A stretch of DNA of 34,186 nucleotides from Pseudotabrizicola sp. (GTDB lineage: Bacteria > Pseudomonadota > Alphaproteobacteria > Rhodobacterales > Rhodobacteraceae). The stretch spans positions 1-34,186 of the forward strand of contig NZ_JAUXOV010000051.1 of the NCBI RefSeq assembly GCF_030684215.1, written 5' to 3'. Both the position numbers and the translations under genes were made by a program. Below the pieces are notes generated by a model, which was given only the letters and a program-made list of their open reading frames with translations, had not been told where the DNA came from and made no database searches. Shown one piece after another: positions 18,401 through 26,053 of the stretch. Position 1 is the stretch's first letter. Every line of letters begins with the position of its first letter.

Positions 18401-18917
18401 GCGCGTCACCGCCGATTTCAAACCAGTCGGGCACCAGAACGTCGACTTCGGCGCAATTGTCGACAAATGATCGGAAAGCACCGACGGGCGTGTTCGGCAA
18501 CATCGCAAAGACCGACAAGGGGCGGCGTTGCTGTGCATTTGCAAGAGCCGAACCGGGTGCCACCACGGCAGGTTTGCACGTGTTGATTACAGGTGCGGCG
18601 CGTGCGTGATCATGCGGCTGATAGTTTGCACCTGTCGCAGGCAAACGGCCGGACGCCGGACCTGCAAGCACCTCGATCATCTGCGCATCTGGTGCGCTGC
18701 TAACCTGAGTGGTTCGTGCAGGCGCGAAATCGTTGACCGGCAGTTCCGGAACATATTTCATCAGGCTCACAGAAAACAACGCCACCCAGACTATGGATGC
18801 CAGGGCGGTTACAAGCGCCCATCGGCGCATGATCAGGCGCCGCCGACCGCTGTTGTCCAGAAATATGGGACGTTCGGCCTTCGGTTTGGATTTGAAACTA
18901 AACTCTTCAAATCCCAT
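15450..18917 (-). CDS. Three-domain polysaccharide synthase: GH18-like, NodB deacetylase, GT2
   Basis: An 1155-residue inner-membrane protein. A membrane segment lies at about 32-54, then a periplasmic GH18-like domain (about 130-470), a NodB polysaccharide deacetylase (about 515-700: TFDDGP 521-526, H574/H578 in HTFTHP, RPPY 612-615), membrane segments (about 732-766), a family 2 glycosyltransferase (about 781-1010: DDGS 817-820, DAD 868-870, TEDTD 958-962, QRLRW 996-1000) and C-terminal membrane segments. It should polymerise a beta-linked (probably N-acetylglucosamine) glycan and deacetylate it during export, like PgaC plus PgaB in one chain. The GH18 catalytic string reads LTLDFPA, so the expected Glu is Pro252 and this domain is probably non-hydrolytic. 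It is coupled to the DUF3131 gene. Confidence 0.9.
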   Translation of the reverse strand: MGFEEFSFKSKPKAERPIFLDNSGRRRLIMRRWALVTALASIVWVALFSVSLMKYVPELPVNDFAPARTTQVSSAPDAQMIEVLAGPASGRLPATGANYQPHDHARAAPVINTCKPAVVAPGSALANAQQRRPLSVFAMLPNTPVGAFRSFVDNCAEVDVLVPDWFEIGGDAPGLTSVSLDPDLIAAIAPIFGSNVAAPLLLPAISLSHKADRTDFLNRLGAADFRARLVDEVGTAIAAVKAAGVCLTLDFPATADLSGVEALLKDLQRDFQLTGSQLCTILTAESDLWQRPGIASASDYVIVKMFGSPWIGSAPRPLSPDDRFLETAFQISKTVGPKKFVPALGLMAVDWVSGQTKPETISFAEAMVRIDAAGGKVEFAQNARNSYSRFVDTDGLRHQIWFLDAASAHNSLIDLEEMGIAQIGLSDLGQEDPAVWAVLAGFDTDRRDLAQDLQNTSLSDKVQFKGQGSFYQWSTPPRTGQRLIRKDPDSGKIIDQNWTVLPQPAVMQKFGRGNGVQVALTFDDGPSLDATTEILDALKAADAPAAFFVVGNAVLKYPELVRRMVQEGHLVGTHTFTHPKLGEIEPWRMQVELSATNRLVAGITGHDMRVFRPPYVRGDGPFDGREARVFGTVAERGYIVAGSDIAPPDWDGISAEQIVDRVIGDLDLGYGNVIVLHDGRSKGMNTAEAIGPLVKALRDRGYQIVPLAEILGTTTAALMPATNVSLSGFDSASFGAIMGLTQLIYWVFWLVLISGMARSLIYLFLAHRRETPGESRLRVLPSVTIVIPAFNESLVILSSIRTALASSYPNLRVIVVDDGSTDDTLRLVRRAYGIHPAVTILTQPNQGKWMALNAAYEAMESEIAVCMDADTEIAPDAVFHLVQPFVDSRVGAVAGTILVGNKRNILTRLQALEYFTTQNIGRRAQDHINGIIVVPGALGAWRVEAVRDIGMLSNETLTEDTDLTMWMLRNGYTIAYAERATGRTEAPADVRSLLAQRLRWNTGILQALWKHKGIFRESPSLRLASLADLIIFGYVLPFLAPLVDVIFFTLLFGVLADVIAGQAPDLSNTSRAMMLGYILLPLADILMILAAFRFDRRESMRLLWVWPLQNLFYRQLIYVSALRAVISAISGRLTGWDKLTRHGMGQTKAMKGLPE

Positions 18918-19435
18918 AGGATTTTGTCCATATTCGACAAGACATTATTTTGTATTGACTTTCGGGAAATTACCGCTGCCAGATCGTGAATGTTGTGATT
19001 TTGCGCGGGCATACTAATAAAAAAGCATACTGGAACGCTACCGTGCCCGCAGAAACGAGTATCCACATGTTTGTGGCAAATTCAAGGAAGTTGGATAGCT
19101 GCCTGACCTTGGATAGGCGGTAAATGCACGTCTGGATTGTGTAAGATCACAAAGATAAAGCCTGTGGTGGTAATTGTTTATTTCTTACGTGTTGAAAATT
19201 TAAAATAATGGACATTATAAGTGCCGTGAGTGAACTTCAAAAGTACAAGGCAAAAGTTCATCATGAAGATCAAATAAATATGCTATCTTGCCCTTCAGTT
19301 TGATAAAGCTTTATTACATTTTTATTTAAAATGAGGAAACATATTATGATGCTCGTAGCGCGCAATTAACTCTATTGGTCAAGTCTTTTCATGTGGGCGC
19401 CGAATGACCGGCGCCAATAGTTGAAAGGATATAGA
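18918..19435. other. AT-rich divergent intergenic region of the polysaccharide locus
   Basis: This 518-base spacer lies between the divergent synthase and secreted-protein genes and is clearly AT-richer than the rest of the window. It contains an inverted repeat GCGGGCA (19005-19011) with TGCCCGC (19044-19050), inside which GCATACT is repeated directly at 19009-19015 and 19025-19031. A second inverted repeat, GGCGCC N8 GGCGCC, lies at 19395-19414. A 12-codon frame starts at 19331 (MRKHIMMLVARN). No riboswitch or confident promoter was recognised; long spacers like this often carry several regulator sites. Confidence 0.5.
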
Positions 19436-20044
19436 ATGATCGGAGTTTTGAGGGTGGCCTGCTTGCTGATCGGAACGGCAACTGCAGGACTTTGCGGACC
19501 GACCGGTTTTGGCATCACAGCGAAGACCTCAGTGCCGAACACCGATGGAGTGTCTCAGATCATAAATGTTGTACAAGGAGAGAGCTCCTTCCAAGGCTAT
19601 TTGACCGGCTACAGTTTCTGGGACAACACGCCTCCCGGTTCTGCGGCGATTGCACGGCCAGTCATCCATAGCCGTGCCGGCGGCACTGGAACTTATGGCG
19701 ATCCGATTACAATCGCGGTTGGTTATCGGCTCGTAAATGGGTCGGCGCGGCTTGATTTTCCGGCTGGAACCCGGTTCTACATCCCGGCGATCAGGCGCTA
19801 TGCAATCGTCGAGGATATTTGTGGCGATGGCCCTCAACCGCATCTGACAGGATGCCATCGGGGAAAGAACGGTGCCCCTTGGCTGGACATCTATGTCGGC
19901 GGTGAGTCCGCAGGTCGGGCTGCCTCGGACACCTGCATGCGACGCATTACCGGGATGAAACAGTTCATCATAAACCCGCGCAAAGGCTATCCTGTAGAAG
20001 CTGGCGCGCTGACGGAAAGCGGCTGCGGTGGCGGCATCAGTTGA
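19436..20044 (+). CDS. Secreted protein, possible double-psi-barrel (RlpA/expansin-like) family
   Basis: A 202-residue protein with a Sec signal (MIGVLRVACLLIGTATAGLC). The mature part has TGYSFWDNTPPGSAAIARPV, then GGTGTYGDPITIAVG, DFPAGTRFYIPAIRRYAIVE, DICGDG and WLDIYVGG. This set fits a family of small secreted proteins known from fungi and some bacteria with an aqueous-extract/RlpA-like barrel; the assignment is from memory. Six cysteines after the signal could form disulfides. The ATG at 19436 has GAAAGGA upstream and is preferred over the in-frame TTG at 19421. It is divergent from the polysaccharide synthase and may bind or remodel the same polymer, but this is only inferred from position. 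Confidence 0.65.
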   Translation: MIGVLRVACLLIGTATAGLCGPTGFGITAKTSVPNTDGVSQIINVVQGESSFQGYLTGYSFWDNTPPGSAAIARPVIHSRAGGTGTYGDPITIAVGYRLVNGSARLDFPAGTRFYIPAIRRYAIVEDICGDGPQPHLTGCHRGKNGAPWLDIYVGGESAGRAASDTCMRRITGMKQFIINPRKGYPVEAGALTESGCGGGIS

Positions 20045-21213
20045 CCATGAAGCAATTGGGGTGTCGGCCAGCTTGCGAACCGGCGCTCCGACCCGGATTT
20101 TGTGCCCACCTGGCCGTTTCCAACGGCCGGCCAGTCCGGGGAAAATTGTTCTCAAGGGCAGCACAAGACCAACGCAGACGGCATTGCTTCCCACAGGGCC
20201 GTCAACTCGTCTTTGTAATCAAGTCCCAGATTGGCAAAAAGTTTGCCCTACCGTCATTCACTCTGACCGCGTGAACGTGAGGCGCGCACGGCTATAGCAA
20301 AGCTGGATCTGGCACATTCTGCCGGGCCAATACAGCCTCATATCCGACCAAAGGCAGCTTGCGCTATCTGAGTTGCACGCTGCCCCATATTGTCAAAGGG
20401 GATCGCTATGGCCAGTTTTAAAGGTTCCAGCCCTGAAATCCGCACCAAGCATTTTCCCCGGCAGGCACCAACGATAGTGATCGGCCGCTCCGCGTGAAGT
20501 CCTCTGTTTGGGTCGCCAAGAATTCGGGGGCCATGGCATCTCGACCGAACTCGTCTGCAATGACCGCACTGGGACAAGCGCAGATCAGTGTGTCGGCAGT
20601 GCCAGAAAGCGTTGCGAGCCAGCAGCGCACCCCGGCCGCTCCGACTGCTAATCTGCGGCGAACCTATAGCGTTCATCCACCGCAAATGCCCGGCCCCGCA
20701 CTGCTGGAACATGTGCGCTTTAAATCATAAACCAGCGTTACCCATCTGTGATTGGCATGAGCGCTAGTGCAGTAAAAAAATTCGTCTTCACAAAATGGGC
20801 ACCTGCTTTGGCATCGACATGGGAGATGTCTCCAAACGCTCGGGCTGACCGCTTTGGCCCGAAACGCGGGTAGCTTTGTAGCCACAGATATGACGCTTAT
20901 CAGCCCATGGCGGCGCGGGATGATGACGCTGTGATACGCGCGCTGGAATGTTTGGAGCGTGCTGATTTTGTCAAATAGGTGGGCATCCGCTACCAGTCGT
21001 CCACAAATTCGGCTATGACGATTGAGCCGGAAGATCTGACTGCGACGCCTTGGGCGTCGGATATCGCGCCGATGGAATCGTGACTGGTCGCTTGCTGACC
21101 TATAGGACAGCACGACCACAAGGATCGACGAGACGCGCGTGCATTTGTTCGACGCCGCATCCGGCAACCGCCTGCAAACCGTATTCTGAAAGCTGAAAAA
21201 AAGAGGAACCGGA
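20045..21213. other. Decayed stretch without intact genes
   Basis: About 1.2 kb without an acceptable gene. The minus strand at 20418-20630 reads ACPSAVIADEFGRDAMAPEF and then SGRSLSLVPAGENAWCGF, which has protein-like composition but no family I can name. The plus strand at 20884-20979 reads YDAYQPMAARDDDAVIRALE up to a stop, again protein-like. The last part is the tail of a sugar ABC ATPase (separate entry). The pattern is of several old genes broken by stops and deletions ahead of the intact aldolase-kinase operon. Confidence 0.5.
21106..21189 (+). pseudogene. Tail of a MalK/UgpC-type sugar ABC ATPase
   Basis: The frame reads TRVHLFDAASGNRLQTVF and stops at 21187-21189. VHLFDAxxGxRL is the usual C-terminal end of MalK/UgpC/MsmK-type ATPases, from the TOBE domain. 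A stop at 21103 closes the frame upstream. It sits 24 bases before the aldolase gene, so that operon probably once followed a complete carbohydrate ABC importer. Confidence 0.6.
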
Positions 21214-22203
21214 ATGACACGCCCGCTTGATGCAAAGCTGTCCCGCATTCGGGAAGGCAACTACTCCCCTGCCGATTTTGTCATCGCGGATGCCAAGGAT
21301 GGCGATATGTCGATGGGTGTTGCGACGCCGGGCTTTCGTACAGGCCCCGATGGCAAGCCTACGACACAACCGCGCCCCTTGTCAGACTACCGCGATGACA
21401 TGCGCAAGATGACTCGCTCGGGTATGGTTGACGTGATGCTGATGTCACTGTCTTCGGCCGAAGCGTTGACGACGGAGGGTGTTTTTGCAGGCAGTGACGT
21501 TACCCCCGCAGTGCGACTGAACGATGCCTCAGATATCTGGGCGTATCGTGGTGCCAGCTATCGCAAGGTGCCCGCAGCACCTTTTCGCACTGCGCGGCTG
21601 GACCGGGCGCTTAAGGTGGCCGATCTTGGCCTCTATGCGGCGACCTTTTACAATGATCTGGCGCAGGATGCCGCAACGCTGAACGCCTATACCGCGTTTC
21701 GTGATGAGGCCAGCGCCGCTGGAATGCGCCACTTTTTGGAGGTGTTCAATCCGGCCTTTGACATCGACACCAACGGCGTTGAAATCGGTCACTATATCAA
21801 CGACACGATTGCCCGCTGCCTTGCCGGTGTGTCCAGCGAGGAATACCCGCTGTTCCTAAAGATCGCCTATAACGGCCCGCGTGCGATGGAAGAACTGGCC
21901 AGCTATGACCCCGGCAAGCTGATCGTCGGCATTCTGGGCGGCGGCGTCGGCACCACGCGGGACACGTTCGAACTGGTCAGCCAGGCGGAAAAATACGGCG
22001 CGCGGATCGCGCTGTTCGGGCGCAAGATCTACTTTGCCGAAGACAGCACGGAAATCGTCGCCGCGATGCGCCGGGTCGTCGAAGGCGTGCAGACATCCGA
22101 GGATGCGGTGCATGATTATCACGACCGGCTGACGAAAAAGGGCATCCTCCCCAATCGCAACCTGGAGGATGATCTGCAAGTGACCGAGGCGGTGCTGAAA
22201 TGA
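21214..22203 (+). CDS. Class I aldolase-like protein of the DeoC/LacD superfamily
   Basis: A 329-residue TIM-barrel protein. The string YPLFLKIAYNGPRAMEELAS suggests a Schiff-base Lys216 at the end of a barrel strand, and KLIVGILGGGVGTTRDTFEL a phosphate-binding loop, as in tagatose- or fructose-bisphosphate class I aldolases (LacD type). The ribosome site AAGAGGAA precedes the ATG. It overlaps the PfkB kinase gene by ATGA, so the pair probably works in sequence: the kinase phosphorylates a sugar or sugar acid and this enzyme cleaves it. The substrate is unknown. The family is often annotated only as hypothetical. Confidence 0.65.
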   Translation: MTRPLDAKLSRIREGNYSPADFVIADAKDGDMSMGVATPGFRTGPDGKPTTQPRPLSDYRDDMRKMTRSGMVDVMLMSLSSAEALTTEGVFAGSDVTPAVRLNDASDIWAYRGASYRKVPAAPFRTARLDRALKVADLGLYAATFYNDLAQDAATLNAYTAFRDEASAAGMRHFLEVFNPAFDIDTNGVEIGHYINDTIARCLAGVSSEEYPLFLKIAYNGPRAMEELASYDPGKLIVGILGGGVGTTRDTFELVSQAEKYGARIALFGRKIYFAEDSTEIVAAMRRVVEGVQTSEDAVHDYHDRLTKKGILPNRNLEDDLQVTEAVLK

Positions 22204-23219
22204 CCAGTCGCAAGGGCGTTCTGACAGCCGGAACATGGTGTGCCGATCACAACAAGGTTGTGGAGTTCTGGCCGCTGGAAAACGAGGTGGTCGAGATCCT
22301 GTCGGAAGACGTCAAGGGCGGCGGTTCGGGCTGCAATCTGGCGATTGATCTCAAGCGGCTTGACCCGTCCATCCCGGTGGAAACCATCGGGGTGATCGGC
22401 AATGACGAAGACGGCCGCATTCTGTTGGCAGAGGCCGATGCTTATGGGATCGAGCGCAGCCGGCTGCATGTGGTCGAAGGGCTGCGCACCAATTATACCG
22501 ATGCCTATACCTCGAACAAGACCGGGCGACGGACGCATATCTATCTTCAGGGCGCGAGTGCCGAACTGAACCCGGACCATTTTGACTTTTCCAAAACCAA
22601 TGCGCGGTTTCTGCATCTGGGGCTGCCCGGCATTCACCGGCAGATGGACAGGGCTTGGGGAAGTGATGAAAACGGTTGGGTGACGGTGCTGAAGGCCGCG
22701 CAGGCGGTCGGTATCGAAACCAACATGGAGCTGTGCTCGATCGCGCCGGAAAAGCTGGCCAAGATCGTGCGGCCTTGCCTGCCGCATCTGGATTACCTGA
22801 TCATCAATGATTTCGAGATGGCAGCCATTTCGGGCAACCCCACCGTGGCGGCGGAAGCGGCGAATGTGGATCGTGTGATCCTGTCGGCGCAGGCGGTTCT
22901 GGCGATGGGGTCGATGCGGCTGCTGGTGGCGCATTTCCCTGATGGCGCGGTCGTGCTGACACGTGGGGAGGGGCCCAAGTTCATCGCCTCTGTCGATGTG
23001 CCGCCCGACAAGGTGATCGGTGCAAACGGCGCAGGCGATGCCTTTGCCGCGGGTGTGATCTATGGTCTGCATGAAAACTGGCTGATTGAAGACGCAGTGC
23101 GCCTTGGCCACGCGGCCGCCGCAGTGTCTTTGCGTAGCCTTGGCACCACCGATGCGGTCCTGCCGGTGGCAGAGTCGCTGGCCATGGCCAACAAATGGGG
23201 ATGGCGCAAACTTGACTGA
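22200..23219 (+). CDS. PfkB-family carbohydrate kinase
   Basis: A 339-residue ribokinase-like kinase. The N-terminal KGGGSGCNLAIDLKRL carries the Gly-rich substrate loop, and the C-terminal VIGANGAGDAFAAGVIYG carries the GAGD catalytic Asp and anion hole. It starts on the ATG that overlaps the stop of the aldolase gene (ATGA), so the two are translationally coupled. Its 3-prime end converges with the LacI gene at 23271, with 51 bases between them and no strong terminator. The substrate cannot be told; a ketose, deoxy sugar or keto-sugar acid would fit the neighbourhood. Confidence 0.85.
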   Translation: MTSRKGVLTAGTWCADHNKVVEFWPLENEVVEILSEDVKGGGSGCNLAIDLKRLDPSIPVETIGVIGNDEDGRILLAEADAYGIERSRLHVVEGLRTNYTDAYTSNKTGRRTHIYLQGASAELNPDHFDFSKTNARFLHLGLPGIHRQMDRAWGSDENGWVTVLKAAQAVGIETNMELCSIAPEKLAKIVRPCLPHLDYLIINDFEMAAISGNPTVAAEAANVDRVILSAQAVLAMGSMRLLVAHFPDGAVVLTRGEGPKFIASVDVPPDKVIGANGAGDAFAAGVIYGLHENWLIEDAVRLGHAAAAVSLRSLGTTDAVLPVAESLAMANKWGWRKLD

Positions 23220-23270
23220 TGGATCGCCAGCTTGCACTGTTCCCGACCTAAGATCCGGGATGAATTGTCG

Positions 23271-24287
23271 TCAGTGACTTGATTGCCGGATCATCAGTTC
23301 CGGTGAGATAGCGATCTTTGCCGCAGTGTCCTGCTTGCCATCCAGCACGTCCAGGATCAGGGCGGCTGTGCGGGTGCCGATATCGCGTGGGAAGGGATTG
23401 ATTGTGGTCAGAGCGGGGACGGCGATTTCGGCGATCTCGTAATCGCCAAAGCCCGCGATCCACAGTTGGCCCGGCACCGCGACGCCGCGCCTTTGGCATT
23501 CGGTCAGCGCGCCAAAGGCCGACAGGTCTGATACGCAGATCACTGCTTGCGTGTCGGGCAAAGTTTCAAGCAGGCGCGCCATGGCCCCAGCCCCTTCGCG
23601 CATTGAAATTGGCGGAGCACCAACGGCGATCAAGCGGGTGGCGTCCAGCCCTTGGGCCTGCATGGCCGCAATAAACCCAGCGCGGCGGTCTGCACCGCGC
23701 GTGTCACGCGTTGTGTCGCCGCCGATAAAGGCAATCCGCGTCAGACCCTTGGCCACGAAATGATCGACCATGCCGCGCACAGCCAGCGCATTGGAAAAGC
23801 CGATGGCATGGCCAATCGGGTCTTCGGGCAGATCCCAGGTTTCGATGACTGGAATGCCTGCATTTTCCAGCATCCGCCGGGCGCGCGGGGTATGGCGGCC
23901 ACCGGTCACCACAATGGCTTCGGGGCGGCGGCGCAGGAATTGCTCGATCAGGCGCTCTTCCTCGGCCATGTCGTAATCGGTATAGCCCAGCAGGATTTGC
24001 AGCCCGCGCGCTTTCAGTCCTTCGGAAAGCCCGCGCACCGTATCAGCAAAGTTGGCATTGTTGATTGACGGGATGGTGACGGCGATAAAATCTGTGCGCT
24101 GCGACCGCAGGTTCGACGCCGTGCTGTCAAAGACATAGCCCAGATCATCGGCAGCTTTCAGGATCGCCAAGCGCGTAGGCTCGCTGACCGAACTGTCGGT
24201 CTTGAAGGCGCGGCTGACTGTCATGGGAGAGACGCCCGCAAGACGGGCGACATCGGCCATTGTCAAGGTTTTGCGCGGCGGGTTCAT
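23271..24287 (-). CDS. LacI-family regulator of the gluconate operon (GntR type)
   Basis: A 338-residue LacI/GalR regulator. The helix-turn-helix MADVARLAGVSPMTVSRAFK (10-29) and hinge (SNLRSQRTDFIAVTIPSI) are intact and the periplasmic-binding-like effector domain follows. The HTH wording is close to gluconate repressors of the GntR (LacI-family) type. It is the last gene of the minus-strand operon, 52 bases after the EthD-like gene. A GTTATCGTTAC half-site directly upstream of its ATG suggests it also has its own regulated start. The likely effector is gluconate or 6-phosphogluconate, by inference. Confidence 0.9.
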   Translation of the reverse strand: MNPPRKTLTMADVARLAGVSPMTVSRAFKTDSSVSEPTRLAILKAADDLGYVFDSTASNLRSQRTDFIAVTIPSINNANFADTVRGLSEGLKARGLQILLGYTDYDMAEEERLIEQFLRRRPEAIVVTGGRHTPRARRMLENAGIPVIETWDLPEDPIGHAIGFSNALAVRGMVDHFVAKGLTRIAFIGGDTTRDTRGADRRAGFIAAMQAQGLDATRLIAVGAPPISMREGAGAMARLLETLPDTQAVICVSDLSAFGALTECQRRGVAVPGQLWIAGFGDYEIAEIAVPALTTINPFPRDIGTRTAALILDVLDGKQDTAAKIAISPELMIRQSSH

Positions 24288-24293
24288 GGCACC

Positions 24294-24307
24294 TTGTTAT
24301 CGTTACC
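24294..24307. promoter_or_regulatory. Likely LacI/GntR half-site before the regulator gene
   Basis: TTGTTATCGTTACC shares the GTTATCGTTA core with the sites at 26853-26872 and 32780-32795, but its right arm is degenerate. It lies 7-20 bases upstream of the LacI start codon, over the region where a ribosome would bind, which is consistent with autoregulation. Confidence 0.5.
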
Positions 24308-24339
24308 GCGCCTGCAAATCCAGCCCCCAAACCCCGTGC

Positions 24340-24675
24340 CTAGACCAGTTCATGATCATGCGCGGTGGTGATGTGGTGATGGATACGCCCGGTAAAGAAG
24401 CGCGCCAACACTGACTCGGTCACGGCCTTGCCCATCGCGCGGGCCGGACTTGCCAATGCAGCATCAACAGTCGCAAGGTCGGGATAGCTGATCGCAAGGA
24501 TCAACGGGTATTCGGGCGCGCCGTCGTCGCGGCTTTCCGCAAAATTAACGCGCACCGCAAGGGCGCCGGGAAAGGCTTTCCACTTTGGCAAGATTTCGGT
24601 CAGAACTGCCTCACGAAACGCTTCGGTCTGGCCGTCGTGGACGCGGCCTTCAAACAGTGCATAGCGGGTGATCAT
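24340..24675 (-). CDS. EthD/ABM-like dimeric alpha-beta barrel protein
   Basis: A 111-residue protein with the look of the ferredoxin-like dimeric alpha-beta barrel superfamily (EthD or antibiotic monooxygenase-like): an N-terminal strand ITRYALFEGRV, helix HDGQTEAFREAVLTEILP, then SYPDLATVDAALASP and a C-terminal strand. The end is His-rich (IHHHITTAHDHE). It overlaps the preceding dehydrogenase gene by ATGA. Its role in sugar-acid use is unknown; a sugar mutarotase or a small-molecule binding function is possible. Confidence 0.6.
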   Translation of the reverse strand: MITRYALFEGRVHDGQTEAFREAVLTEILPKWKAFPGALAVRVNFAESRDDGAPEYPLILAISYPDLATVDAALASPARAMGKAVTESVLARFFTGRIHHHITTAHDHELV

Positions 24676-25559
24676 TCGAACAAATCCTTATCTGGTCCCT
24701 TGAAGAATTCCATCAGTGCCGCTTGATCCTCGCCACCCAAGCCTGCGGCGGTCAGCATGCGGTGAATTTCGGCACAAAGCGCTGTCAGCGGCATCGGTGT
24801 ATGGGTCAGGCGGGCAAGGTCGGCTGCACCATTCAGATCCTTGACCATGTTGTCGATGCGGCCCGTGCGGCGGTAGTCGCGCGCGGTAAAACGGGGCATG
24901 TATTCCTGCAAGATGGCAGAATCTGCGCGGCCACCTTTCAGCGCGCGCGGGATCATTTTGGCGTCCACCCCGGCAGCTTCGGCGAGTGCGGTGGCTTCGG
25001 CCACGGCCAGAAAGCCAAGGCCGCACAGAACCTGATTGATCAGCTTTGTGGTCTGGCCCGCACCGGGGCCGCCCATCCGGGTCTGGTTTGACGCAACTTT
25101 TGACAAGATCGTCTGTGCGGCGGCAACATCATCGGGCGCGCCGCCCTGCATCAGGGTCATTTCCCCCGTTGCGGCCTTTGGGATGCCGCCCGACAGCGGG
25201 CTGTCCACCCAACGCAGGCCTTTTGCGGCGGCATCATTTGCAAGCGCCTTGGTGGATTCGGGATCGATCGACGACATATCGATGATCAGGGTGCCGGGAG
25301 ACGCGCCTTCGGCAACGCCGCCGGGGCCGAATACCGCCGCGCGCACGATGTGGGGCGCGTTCAGCGACAGGATGACCGCGCGTGCGCCCCTTGCAGCAGC
25401 CGCGGCAGATGGGGCGGCGGTTGCGCCCCCTGCCACCAGCGAAGCCACTTTGGCGGGGTCGAGATCGAAGACTGCAAGCGGGGTTCCGGTGGCCACCAGA
25501 CGTGCGCCGATGGCCCCGCCCATGGCCCCCACGCCAATCAGGGCGATTGTATCGGTCAT
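24672..25559 (-). CDS. Beta-hydroxyacid dehydrogenase (GarR/MmsB-like NAD(P) oxidoreductase)
   Basis: A 295-residue enzyme of the 3-hydroxyisobutyrate / tartronate semialdehyde reductase family. The Rossmann motif GVGAMGGAIG (9-18), the substrate motif DSPLSGGIPKA and the catalytic-lysine motif GPGAGQTTKLINQ are all present. It would reversibly oxidise a beta-hydroxyacid; in this operon tartronate semialdehyde, a 2-keto-sugar acid or 6-phosphogluconate-like substrates are candidates. It starts on an ATG that overlaps the gluconokinase stop (ATGA), and its own stop overlaps the EthD-like gene. Substrate assignment is open. Confidence 0.85.
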   Translation of the reverse strand: MTDTIALIGVGAMGGAIGARLVATGTPLAVFDLDPAKVASLVAGGATAAPSAAAAARGARAVILSLNAPHIVRAAVFGPGGVAEGASPGTLIIDMSSIDPESTKALANDAAAKGLRWVDSPLSGGIPKAATGEMTLMQGGAPDDVAAAQTILSKVASNQTRMGGPGAGQTTKLINQVLCGLGFLAVAEATALAEAAGVDAKMIPRALKGGRADSAILQEYMPRFTARDYRRTGRIDNMVKDLNGAADLARLTHTPMPLTALCAEIHRMLTAAGLGGEDQAALMEFFKGPDKDLFE

Positions 25560-26053
25560 GGCTGGGCTCCTTCCAGATGGGTGGTGATGGTGTCGATCAG
25601 CGCAGGCAGCGGCTGATCAATAGAAACCGTCAGCGCCTCATCTGGCCCCGGTGGTTCAAGCGCTGCAAACTGGCTGTCGAGCAGGCTGGTCGGCATATAA
25701 TGTCCGGTGCGGGTGGCCATGCGCCCGGCAATCAGATCAAGGCTGCCGGATAGGTGGACAAACTGCACTGGCCCACCCGCGCCCGCGCGCAGGCGGTCAC
25801 GATAGGTGCGGCGCAGGGCGGAACAGCCGACAATCACCGGCGCATCATTGGCCAGCACGGCGGCCACGCGGTCCAGCCATGGCCAGCGGTCATCATCAGT
25901 GAGCGCAACACCGGTGCGCATCTTGTCAACGTTCTCTGCAGGGTGCAGGTCATCGCCATCGCGGTATGGGATGCAAAGGCGTGCAGACAGCCCTTCGCCC
26001 ACTGAGGATTTGCCGCAGCCTGACACCCCCATGATCACGACACGTACATTCAT
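25556..26053 (-). CDS. gntK: Gluconokinase GntK
   Basis: A 165-residue P-loop kinase converting D-gluconate and ATP to 6-phosphogluconate. GVSGCGKSS (9-17) is the Walker A, YRDGDDLHPAENVDKMRTG is the diagnostic gluconate-kinase block, and VGCSALRRTYRDRLR and TGHYMPTSLLDSQFAALEPP match the rest of the family. The ATG at 26053 overlaps the SDR stop as ATGA; the frame is open further upstream but that is antisense-like sequence within the SDR gene. The 6-phosphogluconate would enter the Entner-Doudoroff or pentose phosphate route. Confidence 0.95.
   Translation of the reverse strand: MNVRVVIMGVSGCGKSSVGEGLSARLCIPYRDGDDLHPAENVDKMRTGVALTDDDRWPWLDRVAAVLANDAPVIVGCSALRRTYRDRLRAGAGGPVQFVHLSGSLDLIAGRMATRTGHYMPTSLLDSQFAALEPPGPDEALTVSIDQPLPALIDTITTHLEGAQP

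Noticed and set aside
22621-22650. A GCTGCCCGGCATTCACCGGC string resembling the hairpin-repeat arm
   Set aside because: It lies in the conserved PfkB coding sequence (LGLPGIHRQ), has no GAGAGGG arm and no proper variable stem. The match is chance in GC-rich coding DNA.
22119-23237. A 372-residue minus-strand ORF opposite the PfkB kinase
   Set aside because: It is a frame shadow rich in His, Arg and Gln with no motif, while the plus-strand frame carries complete ribokinase motifs.
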